Source of the DNA: Rostratula benghalensis
Lineage: Eukaryota > Chordata > Aves > Charadriiformes > Rostratulidae
Assembly (NCBI GenBank): GCA_013399305.1
Contig: VXAI01000092.1
Coordinates: forward strand, 1,776,231 to 1,840,230
Length of the DNA stretch: 64,000 bases
Reading direction: 5' to 3'
The notes below the pieces were generated by a model. The model searched no databases, was not told the DNA's origin, and saw only the letters and a program-made list of their open reading frames with translations. Below, one piece after another: positions 37,801 to 51,200 of the stretch. The position numbers and the translations under genes were made by a program. The stretch's first letter is position 1, and every line of letters starts with the position of its first letter.

Positions 37801-40800
37801 GTACCCAGCTGATGGGGAAAATACTGTTCAGGTCCATGCACCTGAGGCCAGCCCCAGCCTTACCCATACCACTATAAGCAAAGATGAGATAGCAGTTAGC
37901 AGTGGGATAGGAGAGGTTTAGCCACCTAGAAATTTCAGTGGACTGGTGAGGATGGCACCCAGCCCAGCAAGTCCTGCCTCCATCTATCCTGGCAGACCCA
38001 GAGAGTATGTTCTTACCTTCAGCAGCCGGTGTGGCTCAGAACTGGGGAAAAGCGAACACACTGGTGGCCTAGAAATTGGAGAAATATTGACAGATGGATG
38101 GACTTTAATTTGTGCAGGCAAAGTCTTATGCTGTTGTATTGAGGGGGAGCGTGTACTGTTCCCACTTTTCCAGTTAGTCCAAGGTCATTTAATTGGAAAG
38201 CGCTTGTTTTCTCACGTGTGGGTTTTTTGGGTTTTCTTTGAAGCATGGACTGGGAGGTGATGACTTTTAACTGGCTTTTAAGGGTTTCCCAAGGGGAGCT
38301 CCATGGGTGGAGAGTCCAAAGGCTATTAAGCAGCACTGCTGGTCTATACACATGTGGTGTTAGCAATTCTATCCCACCACATGCAACAGAGCAGACTGTC
38401 TTTCATCTGCCCTTCCAAGTCATCACAGCATTTAATTTCTGCTTTTAGCCAAGGAAAAGACCGGAATAGTTTCTTCTGGGAGCAGCCAGTGGGCTTGGAG
38501 GCTGGGCTATGGATCTAAACCTAAAGCTTCATTAATCTCCAAAGTAACTTGGTCAGGACGGGAACAACCCGTCTAGTCTCAGTTTCACACTGATTTCTGG
38601 AGCACACACACACATGAATATAATGTGTAAAATGCTGCAGAGAATCTGGTTCTGCAACTCTTCATTTAATGTATGTCACAATAAGTAGATTTTTATTAGG
38701 AATGTTAAATATATATATAAATATACATGTAATTTATATATTTTTATATATATAAAAATAAAGTTTTCAGGCCATGATTAATGCCAATAATGTTAAAAGG
38801 TGGCTCACTGTCCTTTTTATGCAACAGAAAAAATGACCAGTGACTGCTGCCAGCTTCCTAATGCTTAAGTCTGAAATCACCTCTGCTGTGTTTGCAAATG
38901 TCTTGGGAGGCGTTACTTGAGAAGAGTGTGAAACAAACCCCTGCTTGTAAGACATTAGCAGATATTGGCTCCAGAAGAAAAACTACAATGGCAATTAGAT
39001 TTGGCCATTGACAATGGAGCAGCTAATCACCAAAGCTAAAATCAGGTTACCCAAAATGAAAGTCTGTTTCCTGGCTGCAGCTGAGTTTCAGGTGTTTTTA
39101 TTGTAAGTGTACTGAGAGGAATTGCAATCCCGTTAACCAAACAAGGACCAAAAGCTCAAATCTAATGCCAGACAGATTAAACAGTGACTTCCCACACCCC
39201 CTCGGCCGTGCGTAGCTGTCTCACTGCTGAGTCCAGAGCTGGGCACTGCCCCTCCTCAGACATCTCCAGTTTACAGGTCTCCTGCCTTTGGGTCTCCACC
39301 ACCAGCGTCTCAGTCAATTCTCAGCACCCAGCCTTCAGCTCCGCTTTAAAAGGTGATGTAGATATAAACTGAAAAGTCTGGGTATTTTGTGTCGTTGGTC
39401 TCTGGAGCTTTTCCACTCTTTGCTTTCACACATTGGTCGCAGGATTTCACTTCATTTCGTCAACAAATTTTATCCTCTGCTGGACATGAGAGCCATGGTC
39501 AGAGGTGGTGCAATATCATGTTAGCAAACATTTGGGCTCCTCAGTATTTTTGTAAATTTGCAAATATTCAGCTGAAGTTTGCAGAAGGGTTTAACTGAAA
39601 GGTCAATGAAAGAATATCTGCATATTGTAAATCTAATAATCGGGGAAGAGGTAATTTGTTTAAATTTAGGAAAAAGCCAAAGCAAACTCTTTTAAAAGAT
39701 TGCTCATGTATTTGAGGCTAGCAGTGGGGTAATAAAAATAGAAATTATGTACATAGGACCTATTGGGGTGTAGAAACTTAACCTCAACATATTGATTGAG
39801 GCAGTTCTTGTCCCTGAATTAATATACGCCTACGAGCGAGTATTTGTTTTAGGGAAGTTAAATAGAAAGGCCATGAATAAATATAAAAGCTGAGATGAAA
39901 TAGCCATCTGGACTACATTAGAGCAAAATGTGTAATTGAAGCAAAGAGCGTACACATCCTTTGATCCAGTCACGCACAACTGAAATGAAAGTAAATGGGC
40001 AATTCCTCTTATCTCATCATCGAAGAGTTTGCAGCACATGTGAGTGAGAAGGACCACTGGAGGGCTGCAGTAGGGGCCACCTCTGTAGCAGGAGGACCCC
40101 AAGTATACCAGCCACAGGTGCCTTCATGTTGGGTGTTATGTCAGGGCCAGGACTTCAGCATAAGCCCTAGCTGGGCTTATGTTTAAACTGTTAAAACCAC
40201 AAGTCCAGCCTCATCTTCTCTGCCGTTTCCACAGGATTAGCAGCAGAGCCATATGGCAGAGCAAGCTTGAGCTCAGCTCTTTGTGCAGCTGGAAGAGATG
40301 GAGCAGCTTCACCGTGCCCTGTTTGCCATGGAGGAGACACCCACACAGTGAGCCAGGGTGGGCAGCCAACCAGGGAAACACTGGTCCTTTTTAATCCACA
40401 TCGGTCTTGCAAACAATGGCACAAAGAGGGAACACACATTGTCGTCCCACTGCCTTGAAGTGTCCTCCATTTGTTTAGAGGTGAGGACATGGGGTTGTCA
40501 GAAAACACTAATGTGAGTGACAACCCGTACTTCAGGAGCCCTAATTCTGTCTCAGCTTTTGAACCCAGGGATGCCTTTGGGCTGGCGCTGATTTTTGGGG
40601 CGTGCAGTCATACCTAACCTAAGGCAAAGAAGTGGGCAGAATAGAGGTCTTCTGAATAAGTTCTGTAACCTACTGGTGAAATTCCAGCCAGGTCCTGAAT
40701 GAGCTAACAGCTAATTGGAAACTGCCTTCGGTAAGCTCTTCTTTCCTGAGTACTGCAGTCTCTTTGCCCAGGCAGTGTGCTGGTCATCATCAGGTCAAAG

Positions 40801-41854
40801 CCTGGAGCAGGTGACTGCCTCCCAGCCCCTTGGTCAAAGATGCACTGTTGGTCAGGTCTGCAAACAGCCCTCGTCCTAGACCAATAGTCTTGTGCTGACA
40901 GAAATCTAGTGAATAAACCAAGGAATATCAGAAACTTTTCACTGATGTAGATGACTTGGCACACATTCATTTAACAGCTTAGTAACCAAACTTTTCTAGT
41001 AGAGCTGTACCAATATCAGGAGAGCTTCCATGGCTGAATAAAGGTACTCCTATAGAGGGACCCTCAGATTAGGATTTTCCTCCACCTGTCCAGTTTAGCC
41101 CCTCACATCTGTGGTGCTTTTGAGAATGGTGCCCTAGACCTCACATACATCCTAAAGATGCTTTGCAGCAACAGACCCTCAAGAGTTGACATGCTGAAGT
41201 CTGATACAAGGCTAATACAAACCTCCCAGCATCCCTTGATCATCCCATCTCAAAAAGAGCTCATCAAACTAGTAGGTGTGATTCTACCAGCATGGTAAGT
41301 TCCCCATGCTAAGGAACAACCACATTTGGAGTTATGGGTGTGTGGCATGGGTGTGCAGTCAGGGCATAACATGGGGCCAGGAGGCAGAAGCATAAGCAGG
41401 AATAAGCTGCCTGTTGATTTGGTGATGCGTGGCACATTGCCTGGGTGAGGAGACAGTGGTGCTCAGGAAAGCAGAACGTGCTGAAGGCAACTTCTGGTTA
41501 GTTTTTCACTTGCTCAGGAGCTGGCTGGAATTCCAACAGCTGGTTCAACCACAGCAGACCAAGCTGTCTCTTAGCAGAGCCCTGTCTGGAGCAGGGGAAG
41601 AAGAAATTCTGTTGCATCCCAATAATTTTTCTTGTCAACTGCCAGCTTCTTCCATGGTCCTCAGTTCTGTGCCTGTGCTTTAGTTCTGTGTTTAATGTGA
41701 TGGGTTTGGGAACAGGCAGAATGTATAATCAGCTCTTCTGTGCCAAGGGCAACAGGCTGCATAATAATCTCAAAACAGTTCTGTGGCCAACAGCATAATA
41801 TTATCTAATAATTTTTCTTTGTTATTTTCCCGGATCACAGAGCAAAGAAAATTA
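34881..41854. other. long non-coding stretch
   Basis: No supported gene over about 7 kb. A possible regulatory block rich in AATTA/TCAATAAT motifs lies at 36950-37080. An alternating A/T tract is at 38706-38760. Short CA runs occur near 38602. Open frames here are unremarkable. Confidence 0.4.
38706..38760. repeat. AT-rich, partly palindromic tract
   Basis: Alternating A/T text with several TATATATA blocks around ATACATGTAA. It can fold back on itself on either strand. It is simple sequence, not a gene. Confidence 0.8.
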
Positions 41855-41886
41855 GATGGATGGATGGATGGATGGATGGATGGATG

Positions 41887-41932
<46 letters not shown>
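41855..41932 (+). repeat. compound GATG/GATA tetranucleotide microsatellite
   Basis: About seven GATG units (41855-41884) pass directly into about eleven GATA units, which run into the assembly gap. The true array length is unknown. Open frames on the minus strand here (Tyr-Leu-Ser-Ile and Pro-Ser-Ile-His repeats) are artefacts of the array. Confidence 0.97.
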
Positions 41933-41987
41933 NNNNNNNNNNNNNNNNNNNNNNNNNNNNNNNNNNNNNNNNNNNNNNNNNNNNNNN
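41933..41987. other. assembly gap (55 N)
   Basis: Run of N directly abutting the GATA array. The gap was most likely caused by the repeat. The number of Ns need not be the real missing length. Confidence 0.99.
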
Positions 41988-43553
41988 TATATGCATTTTT
42001 TGTCATTGGAATATAACATTTTTGTGTGGAGAGCTTTGCCATTATTCCCCAAGCCCAGGCAGAAATTTCTTAGAAGTTTGTCTGATTGACATTATGTAGG
42101 TAATTTCATAGTTTTTACAGGGTGGAGAGATAATTCCAGAAAAAGAGGGTGCCAGAGCCAGCCAAATTTGAGAGAGAGTGGGAAGATTTTGAAAATTACA
42201 TATTCAAATTCTTGACAAACTCTTCATTGAGTGGCTTCCAGACTGAGAGAGACCCATTTCAACTACCTCTTTCATGCAGTGGCAAAGCTGGCTGAGTAAC
42301 TGAGACGTGTGTCTGATATGCCTCCCTTAATGCTACCAAAATTTATATGATGAGTCCTGTGACATGCTGGTCACGATGGATGCTTTTTGGTAACAACTAT
42401 CAGTTGAGTGAAGGTGGGTGCTTCCTTCCAGTTAGTTAGGAAATTCTGCACACCAGACCCTTACATCCAGAGCAAAGGTACAGCGATACAGGGAGGACAG
42501 CTGAAAAAATATACTGGGCTTTATATAGCAGCTCTGAATCCTGACATCTCCATTATTTAAATCCAATCCTCCAAGATGGAAAATTTATATCACAGGCTGT
42601 ATCCACCACTGTCCTGTCCATTCTCTTACTGGAAGATGTCTTGTCTTTGTGCTCTTTGTGCAGTTTGGAAGAACTTTTTTTTTTTTTTTTTTTTTTTTCC
42701 CATTTACATTTCACCATATTAAATGAGTAAGACTTGCATGAGAGTTCAAAGGAAAAGAGGATTCCTCATATCGCAGGCACTCACTCTTTCCCATGCAGCC
42801 TGGCCACCCTCCTGTGCTGTCCACCTGCCAAGCAAAATTCAACTTCTCAGAGACAAATGGTAAGGGCAAAGATTTTGCATGAGAAACTATGACTTTTCAG
42901 AGCAAATACAATATTCATATTTGTCAGGAGCAAAAAGTACAGTTTACAACTGAGGTGGCTGAATAGAAATCAGTTTGCACAGCTGACTTAACCTTTATCC
43001 CTGCTGTGGAGGAAGAGATTTAGCTTAAATGGGAAACCCCAGGTCATGTTTCTCCTGCTGTAGCTCCACACAATCCCATACTGGCCCTTTAGGTCACGTT
43101 ACTGCAACCTGCCATCGGCCACCTCCATAGCAGAGTGGTTTGTAAAGACAATGCTGTACTCCAGGACCAGGGGAAAGAAATACAGGTGAGGCCTTTTTCC
43201 ACTACATTGTTTTCCAGACCTGAGTCCAAGCCTGCCAGCATTTGCAAACCCACTAGGAAAGCCCTCTGTGCTCTTACTTACCCAGACTTCATCGTAGCTC
43301 TGTGAAATCCAAAAATATTGTCTGAAAATTAGGTCAGGGTGACCCATCTGAAACAGGAAGGATGAAGTCAGAGGGTGAGGCAGATCTTTATAATGATAAA
43401 CAAACACAATTACTACCTTTTGTCCCATTTCCAAGACAGTCTCTCAAGGTCTGTAGTTTCTCATCTGGAAATGCAGCTTCAAGATCCTTCTCCATCCTGA
43501 CTCTTCACATAGACATTTCTGATGGAGCTGGTGTCCTCTTTGGCTACCATAGA
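41988..43553. other. non-coding DNA with T24 tract
   Basis: No supported gene. A T24 homopolymer is at 42675-42698. Nothing retrogene-like is attached to it. Confidence 0.45.
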
Positions 43554-43874
43554 GGCCATTGTAGAGAGGTTGGTGCTGGTCTCTTCTCACAGGTGATTAG
43601 TGATAGAACAAGAGGGAATGGCCTCAAACTACATCAGGGTAGGTTTAGGCTGAACATGAGGAAGGAATTTTTCACAGAAAGAGTGGTCAGACACTGGAAT
43701 AGGTTGTCCAGGGAGGTGGTTGAGTCCCCATCCCTGAATGTATTTAAGGGTCGTTTAGATGTGGTGTTGGAAGATTTGGTGTAGGGGAGGAATTTGCAGA
43801 GTAGGGCTGATGGTTGGACTCGATGATCCCAAGGGTCTCTTCCAACCTGAATGATTCTGTGATTCTATGATTCT
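43554..43874 (+). mobile_element. CR1 LINE 3' fragment, plus sense
   Basis: Starts at GGCCATTGTAGAGAGGTTGG and continues through GAACAAGAGGGAATGGCCTC, TAGGTTTAGGCTGAACATGA, TTCACAGAAAGAGTGGTCAG and CAGAGTAGGGCTGATGGTTG to the tail GATTCTATGATTCT. It is about 320 bp. It matches the copy at 48 kb closely, except that it keeps a ~24-bp segment (AGAGTGGTCAGACACTGGAA and a few bases) that the other copy lacks. Confidence 0.93.
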
Positions 43875-45949
43875 ACCCTTAATATATCCAGCACTCAGAG
43901 CTTCACTGCCCAACCCTGCAGGTAGCTGGCTTTGTGCTTGGTGGACACAAGACCCTGTTTCTTTCCTGCAGTCTCTGGCAGGTTGGGAGAATATCTCAAG
44001 CCTAGTTTGGGGCTCCCTGGGGAGCCCAGGAGTTTCTCTGATGAGGTCCAAGCTCCACAACCTCCTTCACCGTTTGGAGAGGACCAGCTAGAGATACTCA
44101 GAGCACACTGTGAAAGCCAATTAGCTGATGAGGACTTGCTAGTGGTCAAACACAGGCTGCCAGAAGAAAGATTAGGGGATAGAAAAGACTGGGAATGCCA
44201 CATGCCTGGCATTTGTCTGCTCTGCACTCCTGTGCATGTTGCCTGAGTTGAGCTGCAAGGCTCTGTACGTGTGCATGGATGTCAGCTGAGAGTGGGACTG
44301 GCAGCTGGGCTGTGACATCCTGCAGTGCTGGTGGCGTGCAAGCTCCAGGGCAGCATGGGAAGAGCAGGTCTCATGGCATGGGACCTTTCCTGGCACAGCT
44401 GGCTCCAGCCAGGCCAGCTCAGGAAGGCAGTAGCTGCTCTGCAAAGGAGAGGCATGTATGTGGCTGTAGGCTGGGGAACTGATGTAGTCATCCCTATTGA
44501 GCTGCTTGGTTTGCCCTTGCTGGAGATACTGTGCTGTGATATCAGTCAAGTGTCACAGGAGCCAGGTGCCAGCCTGGCATTAAACAACTTCCCCTCTCAC
44601 CCCCTGCAGTGGGTAACTGGGGTTTAAAAGGGTTAGGTACCCACATTGCCTCCAGGGTAGTCACTTTTTTAGTTCATTGGTTGAATAAAACGTAGTAAAT
44701 CATAGGTGTAAATAGGTAACCTGAGTAACTTGTCCTTGGCTTCACTTAAATTGATGATTGGATCCAGCTTTGGTAAAAGTCCCCTAGTTTTGGTGGCCTT
44801 ATCCTAGATGAGCAGCTGCCTGCATCTCATTTCATCTTGGTGACAGCTGGAACGGCTGAAGCAGGCTGTGACAGAGGAGCTTCTCTGGATCTTTAGTGTG
44901 TCCAAGGCCACTTGGACATCAAGGTATTGCTTAAAGTACATGGAGTTCCTGGAGGGAAGGTGGAGCCCAGGGCTCAGCAGGGGAGCTGGCAGGCCAGTGT
45001 TTAGTTCTCAATCCTTAAGCAAGAGAGTAAATACAGGAAGGAAAAGACAAGTTTTCCACAGGAAAAAAAAAAAAAAAAAAAAAAAGCAGGGGAGGGGGAA
45101 AGTCAACTTGCACACATGATTTTTATATTGAGATGCACTTGTCAGGAGCTGTGAAACTAACACTTCACTAAGAAAGCAAAAGCCATGAAGGACTCATTTG
45201 CTGACAGGCTCAGTCTCCTGTGGCTATTGAGCTCAAGACCTACAGGGAAGTACAATCACTTATACTGTGCAAAAAACCACTGGGCTTTTTCATAGCCTGC
45301 CACGGGAATACAGACGCACACAGATCTGGGGGTGTAGCTCTGATCAGCGGGCAAGACTAGAAAGGCGGGAAGACTTCCTTGGGGGAACTGAAAGCAAAAC
45401 AACCCCCCAACCTTCAAAGGCAGCTTAGCAAGAGAAACAGATCCCACAAGCTGATTTCTGTAGGCACTGCTTATCATTTCAAGTGCCGGAGGTTTCACAC
45501 TTTAAAGGCTCACTTCCTCTACAGTGCTCACCCAACATCAGTATAATAATACTTCCCCCTCCTCCTCAGTGTCAGTCATTATCTTCCAGCCTCCCATATG
45601 TCTTCTCCAGATCATAAATGCTAACTGTTTGCAGGCTCTGCTGCAGAGTCACCCATTCACATGTAAATCAGAACAATAAATAATTGCAAATCATTCCCAA
45701 GGTTTGTTTTCCCAGCACTGTCAGATTTTTTAAAGACACTGTACAAAACCCAAGTTAAATAAATGGGCCTGACCCATGGGCGGTGATGCCTGTAGCTCAT
45801 GCCGAGGGAGCTGTTAACTGCAGCCTGTATCTGCTCTTCTTTTCTCTCCCCTTCCCTCTGTTCATGTCTCTGTCTGTCTGTCCGTCCTGCCATAGTCTGT
45901 TAACCTGCATCCTCCGGCTTTCAGGCAGCCATGGAGCTGGCAGAGGTGG
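43875..45949. other. non-coding DNA
   Basis: No supported gene. Overlapping open frames at 43.9-44.6 kb on both strands reflect GC-richer sequence without stops and no recognisable domain. An A23 tract is at 45063-45085. Confidence 0.4.
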
Positions 45950-46518
45950 TGTCCTGGTTTAACCCCAGCCACGCAGGCACTCGCTCACTCCCTCTAGCTG
46001 AGATAGGGTAGAAAACTGGAAGAGTAAGAGGGAGGAAAAACCTATGGGCTGAGACAAAGACCATGTAATAGGTAAAGCAAAAGCTGCATACACAAGCAAA
46101 GCAAAAGAAGGAATTCATGCACAGCTTCCCATCTCAGGCAGATATTCAGCTATCCCCAGGAAAGCAGGGCTCCATCACATGTAATGATTGCTTGGGAATA
46201 CAAACACCATCCCTCTGAAAGTCCACCCCCTTCCTTCTTCCTCCAGCTTTATATTGCTGAGCATGACATCCCATGGTATTCAATATCCCTTTGGCCAGTT
46301 GGTTGCAGCTGTCCAGGCTATGTAATCTCCCAGCTTTTTGGGTCCTCCCAAAAAGGAGGGTGGCAGGGTGGTGTGAGGAGCAGAAAAGGCCTTGAGCACT
46401 TAGCAACAACTGAAAACATCAGTGCATTATCAGCACAGCTCTCATCCTGAACCCAAAACATAGCCACACACCAGATGCAAGCAAGAAAGCCAACCCCATC
46501 CCAGCTGAAACCATGACA
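45950..46518 (-). mobile_element. solo LTR of an avian endogenous retrovirus
   Basis: Read on the minus strand it starts TGTCATGGTTTCAGCTGGGA at 46518 and ends GGGTTAAACCAGGACA at 45950, so both ends carry the TG...CA / TGTC...GACA signature. It is 569 bp. Flanks are GGTGG (45945-45949) and GGTGA (46519-46523), a 5-bp target duplication with one mismatch. Inside, a TATA-like AATATAAAG lies near 46248-46256 on the minus strand. No gag or pol sequence adjoins it, so this is a solo LTR left by LTR-LTR recombination. I recognise the end sequences as typical of a widespread avian ERV LTR (ERVL-like), but the family name is not certain. Confidence 0.88.
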
Positions 46519-47569
46519 GGTGACATGTGAAGCCAGGCCAAAATCCTGCTCTTCACCCCTTCACCCACATCCCCTGTACATGCACACAAACACAGCAGGA
46601 ACAACAACAAATAGCAAATTATCTATTTGGTGTAATTTAAGGCTGGTTTTTAATCTGATGGTGCAGGCGGTAGCCCTGGTATGTTCTCTCTTTTCAAAAT
46701 GTCCACATGGGAGCACACAGCTCTGCCTGCCTGAAAGTCACCCTTCCATCAGAGAAGTTGAAAACCCACTGCTTTGTATGTTGTGTGCAGAGACAGGCAG
46801 AGCAGAAAGAAAAACAACTCAAGAAAAATAGTAACGTTTGGGGTGATTTTACCCAACCTATTAAGAACTATACTTATGAGAAAAGATAAATCATCAGCAT
46901 CTGTGGATGGCATAACAAAGAGGATCTGAAATGCCATGTATTAGCATGTATGTTGGCTCAGTAAATGATCTTTTTTTCTGTTTTTCTATCTTTGGTCCTT
47001 GCCTGTCCACTTCATTACCTTATGCAACAACAAAATGTTTTCTAAATAAAGCTCCAAGCCCAGAGACCCCACACTAGGTAAATTAACTGAAGTAAACAAG
47101 CAAGCAGCTAACTGGAGCTAATTATATATCTGCCAGTAGTCTTGCTTTTAAGCACCTTACAGGTGAACATTTTAATTACTTAATGTGCTCTGTTGTTCTT
47201 GAATTAGATATGAGAAAAATAACATTGATCCAATCCCTTTTTTATTTTTACGCACCGGAGTTGGAAGGCAAGTGGCTTTGTAAGGGGATTGTGCGTGTGT
47301 TAATCCTCCTTAGCTATGATAAAGTTCTCTGTTTCCTAGTGAGATTGTTTAACCCTCTTCTAACAGCTGTAGCTAGTTGTGAAGAAAGGCACTGGGGAAT
47401 ACGAATTACAGTTTGGAAGAGAAGGCAGGCAGGAAAGCGGGCAGGCAGGAAGGTTGGTTTGCCTCTTATTTTTTCCCATGCTCAATACTGCTTACCATAT
47501 GAGCAGGAAAACAGGGGGTTCTGTAAGAATGCGGGTGAACAACCGGTTCATTCCGGCATGGATCCTACA
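46519..47569. other. unique non-coding DNA
   Basis: No gene or clear repeat recognised between the solo LTR and the CR1 copy that follows. Confidence 0.4.
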
Positions 47570-48211
47570 GGCTCAGGGAAGTGTGGCTGGGGAGCTCCCT
47601 GGCAGAAAAGGACCTGGGGGTTCTAATTGACAGGCGGCTGAACATGAGCCAGCAGTGTGCCCAGGTGGCCAAGAAGGCCAACGGCATCCTGGCTTGTATA
47701 AAAACATAACGTGACCAGCAGAAGCAGGGAGGTGATTGTCCCCCTGTACTCAGCACTGGTGAGGCCCCACCTTGAGTCTTGTGTTCAGTTTTGGGCACCT
47801 CAACACAAGAGAGGTGTCGAGGTTCTGGAGCAAGTGCAGAGGAGGGCAACAAAGCTGGTGAGGGGCCGGGAGGCTGAGGGGAGACCTCATTGCTCTCTAC
47901 AACTACTTGAAAGGACATTGTAGAGAGGTTGGTGCTGGTCTCTTTTCACAGGTAATTTTGATCGAACAAGAGGGAATGGCCTCAAGCTCCAACAGGGTAG
48001 GTTTAGGCTGAAAATTAGGAAAGAATTTTTCACAGAGGCTGCCCAGGGAGGTGGTTGAGTCCCCATCCCTGAATGTATTTAAGAGAGGTGTTTAGATGTG
48101 GTGTTGGGAGATTTGGTGTAGGGGAAGAATTTGCAGAGTAGGGCTGATGGTTGGACTCAATGATCCCAAGGGTCTCTTCCAACCTGAATGATTCTGTGAT
48201 TCTATGATTCT
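47570..48211 (+). mobile_element. CR1 LINE, plus sense, ~640 bp
   Basis: Begins around GAGCTCCCTGGCAGAAAAGG and reads through the end of the CR1 protein (GACAGGCGGCTGAACATGAG; CCAGGTGGCCAAGAAGGCCA) and the 3' UTR to GTGATTCTATGATTCT. The coding part has lost frame (for example AAAACATAACGTGACCAG). The 3' UTR lacks a ~24-bp segment that the related 43.8-kb copy keeps. It is the source of the open frames 47711-47923 (plus) and 47918-47565 (minus). Confidence 0.94.
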
Positions 48212-51200
48212 GTTTCCTTTTTGACCCTGTAATGGGCTCAGAGTACCAGCAGTATCCTAAAAGCACACGGTGCCACTGGGAAGAGGGGTGACTGCAATAA
48301 TTCTCATCCCATCAGACGGGTGTTATCCATCACTGGAATAAAGTACTTCTGCATTTGGAAAACAGCGTCACACTGTGAGGACCAACAGAGAAAAAAGATA
48401 GAGCAATGTAGGACAAGGGCCTGGACTCATCCCTCATCATTCAGGCACTTCCAGGTGGTGCTGCCATGAGAAGGCTGGTGTAGCTACACACCTGCTGCTG
48501 ACAGCGGAGGCTCCTTCAGAGATCACCTGCAACTCCAGAAGGTGGTTAAACCACTCACAACCTGCCTTGCTCTTTGAAGGTGCCTACTGAGTATTTTATG
48601 AATATAGGCAAGGAAGCCTATGGGGACTCTGCACCTAATTTAGGCTCTTCCGTCAATTGTCCCAAGTGGAGACAAATCCAGAGGTGATCCAGACATCCTG
48701 TCCCCACTGCTGGAAGGGGAGAGACTGGCTGCTGCATTAGGGAAAGCAATACGGCTGCTGGGAGAAAGGGGTGAAAAAAACCTGCAAGCGAAGAAGCACA
48801 GAATCAGATTGTCACCAGGAGACCTCTGTCACCTACTGAAAGCTGAAGCCTCGTGGGATCACATTAGATGGAAGGATAGAGACAAGCCAGGAACCCAGCT
48901 CAGAAACAAAAGCTGTATTTTGGTTCCTTTTTTGTTCCACTTTAAAATCGTTGGCATCCTCCTGTTGAGTACAAAAAGTAATTAGTCCTTGATGAAAGAT
49001 CTCTGACATGTCAAGGCAGAAGAGTGTGGCTGATGGAAGCAAACACCAGGGCCTGGGCTGGTTTGAGAACAGTATTTAAAGAGGAGAAATTGAAACTTCT
49101 TAGCCTGGTACAAACTCACTTGAGTCACCGTCTCCTTTACTCTTGCTCTAAAAAGCGAAAACAGTATGATGCAAAGGAGATCAACTCACCCAGCAATTTT
49201 GGTAATTGCAAAACCATGAGGGACTGAAGGTCCTGGTATTAGTGGTGGGTTTGTGCCTACTCACCCGCTTCTACAAATTACAGTTTCCTCATGCAGGTGC
49301 GAGGCAGCAATGCATGTCCGGGCACACAAACCCACAGCAAACAGGTTTCTCCACAGCAACATGGAGTTGTTCATCAAAAACAAAGACAATTTAAACTTAT
49401 GCCACAGCCAGACTCCTCCATTATCCTAGCTTTGGGTTCTGTAGACATCAAGGTCCTCAGAGGGGTGACTGCTCTTTCAGTGCTCGGTGCTCCAAGTGAT
49501 TTACGGCAGTGTATTTTTATTTGGCATGGAGTTGTGGCCTACGCCACTTTTAACAGCCAGGGGTGCATGAGGAGTATTCATAGCCACCTCCATAACCAAG
49601 TGTTAGGTCCTGGGCTCTGTTGGGTTCTCACACCAAGCTAACAAGAGCTAATTTTGAAAGATGCACTCTTGAGAGAGACACAGGAGCAATGTGCTATCAG
49701 CTAATCACAGCAGCCTGTCTCAGAAAGGCCCTCTGGAAACCTGCTAATGGTCAGATGGTCAGAGTAGCAAGAAGCCACTGATGGTCATTGTAGAGGCTCT
49801 CAATAAGGACAACCTTGCAGTAAGCTGATAGACAAAACTGATTCAGGCTCATGAGAAATGGGCACACCCAAGAGAAGAAAAAGATCCAAAATCTCACGCC
49901 CCAAGACACATGGGAAGCATCTCAACAGAGTGCAGCTTTGCAGGGAGAATGGGTACAGCCCTCCACATGCCCAAACAAGTGGCAAGGAACCCATGAGATC
50001 AAAACACCATTTGCCATATTATTTTAGAACAGTTCCAGCTGCTGTATTTTCATGTACATGGGGGAACAGTCTTCCAAAGGCCTAAGATATCTCTTCGAAA
50101 TAAGTTGTGATTCAAACACAGGATGAGAACCCTACTCCTGACCTCTGCTGTCCCTTCTGCAGCCCTGGTACAACCAGGATTGCTGGACTTGGTGAACTGT
50201 GTAAGCAGCAAAATGTCCTGCCTCTTTCATCCCTTGGGAAGTCAAATGTATTGGACTATGAGTGTAAACAAAACAAAAGCAGAAAGCTGCTAGGTTGGTT
50301 CAGAACCATGGTACCCCAGCATGCGTTGGAGATCCAAAGATCCTCTACTTTGCCCCACAAGTGTTGACCTACCTTTAGCAAACCCTAATTTTAAACCAAC
50401 AGCCGAGGCATTGGTCATGAAAGCTCACTGGAAAAGGTAGATAAATTGAAGCAAGTCAGCAAAATAAAATTAAGACCAGAATATACAAATGGAGGGGCAG
50501 TATCACCTCACTCCTGTTCCCTCTTTGTGTAACACAGTATGTGTTCACTTTTAGAGATTAGAGATGTAGATAACATTCCTGGATTTACTACAGAAGCCCT
50601 TTTTTAGCAAGTCCCATGATAATTTTCTGGTAACAGCACGAGAATTGAAGGTCTGGGATCTTACTCTTCTCTTTGTCTTTAGCTTCCTGAGGAAACGTGG
50701 ACAAGTCACTTACCCTTTGTCCCCATTTCTAATCTTTAACATGAATTTACTGGCCAACCCCCCCTCCATCGTTTGCAATATCCTATGCATTGTTTGAAAG
50801 AAATTCCTTCAACGTGGAAGTGGTGTGAGAAGAAAACTCTACAGCATGAAATATCATTACTGGTAATCGTGTTTCCACCGCTGTGAGAAGCACCGGGACT
50901 GAATGAACAGCGTGTTCTCCCAAAACCTGAAGTCAACAAGTGGAACACTTCACAGTGAGAGATATTTTGGGATGTTTAGAGAACATGTCACCAGGAAATT
51001 GCAATTCAGTTCTATCTGGTTTCTCCGCCCCAATCTCTGTCCTGCTACACTAGACACATTTTAAATGTGGGCTAAAAGGAATGTGCAGATCCAGATTTGG
51101 CAAAGTCAGCAGATCCAGAAATACAGCAAAGTCAGCAAATGGGCAGAAATAAGAATATTTAAAAAGTTGTAAGCATCATTCTGCGTCACCTGCAGCTCTT

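Noticed and set aside
41770..42052. Minus-strand open frames with Tyr-Leu-Ser-Ile repeats
   Set aside because: They read through the GATA/GATG microsatellite and the run of N.
44172..44627. Overlapping 100-125-codon open frames near 44.3 kb
   Set aside because: Open in several phases on both strands, with no recognisable domain and no splice context.
46146..46450. Open frames on both strands within 46.1-46.5 kb
   Set aside because: They lie wholly inside the solo LTR.
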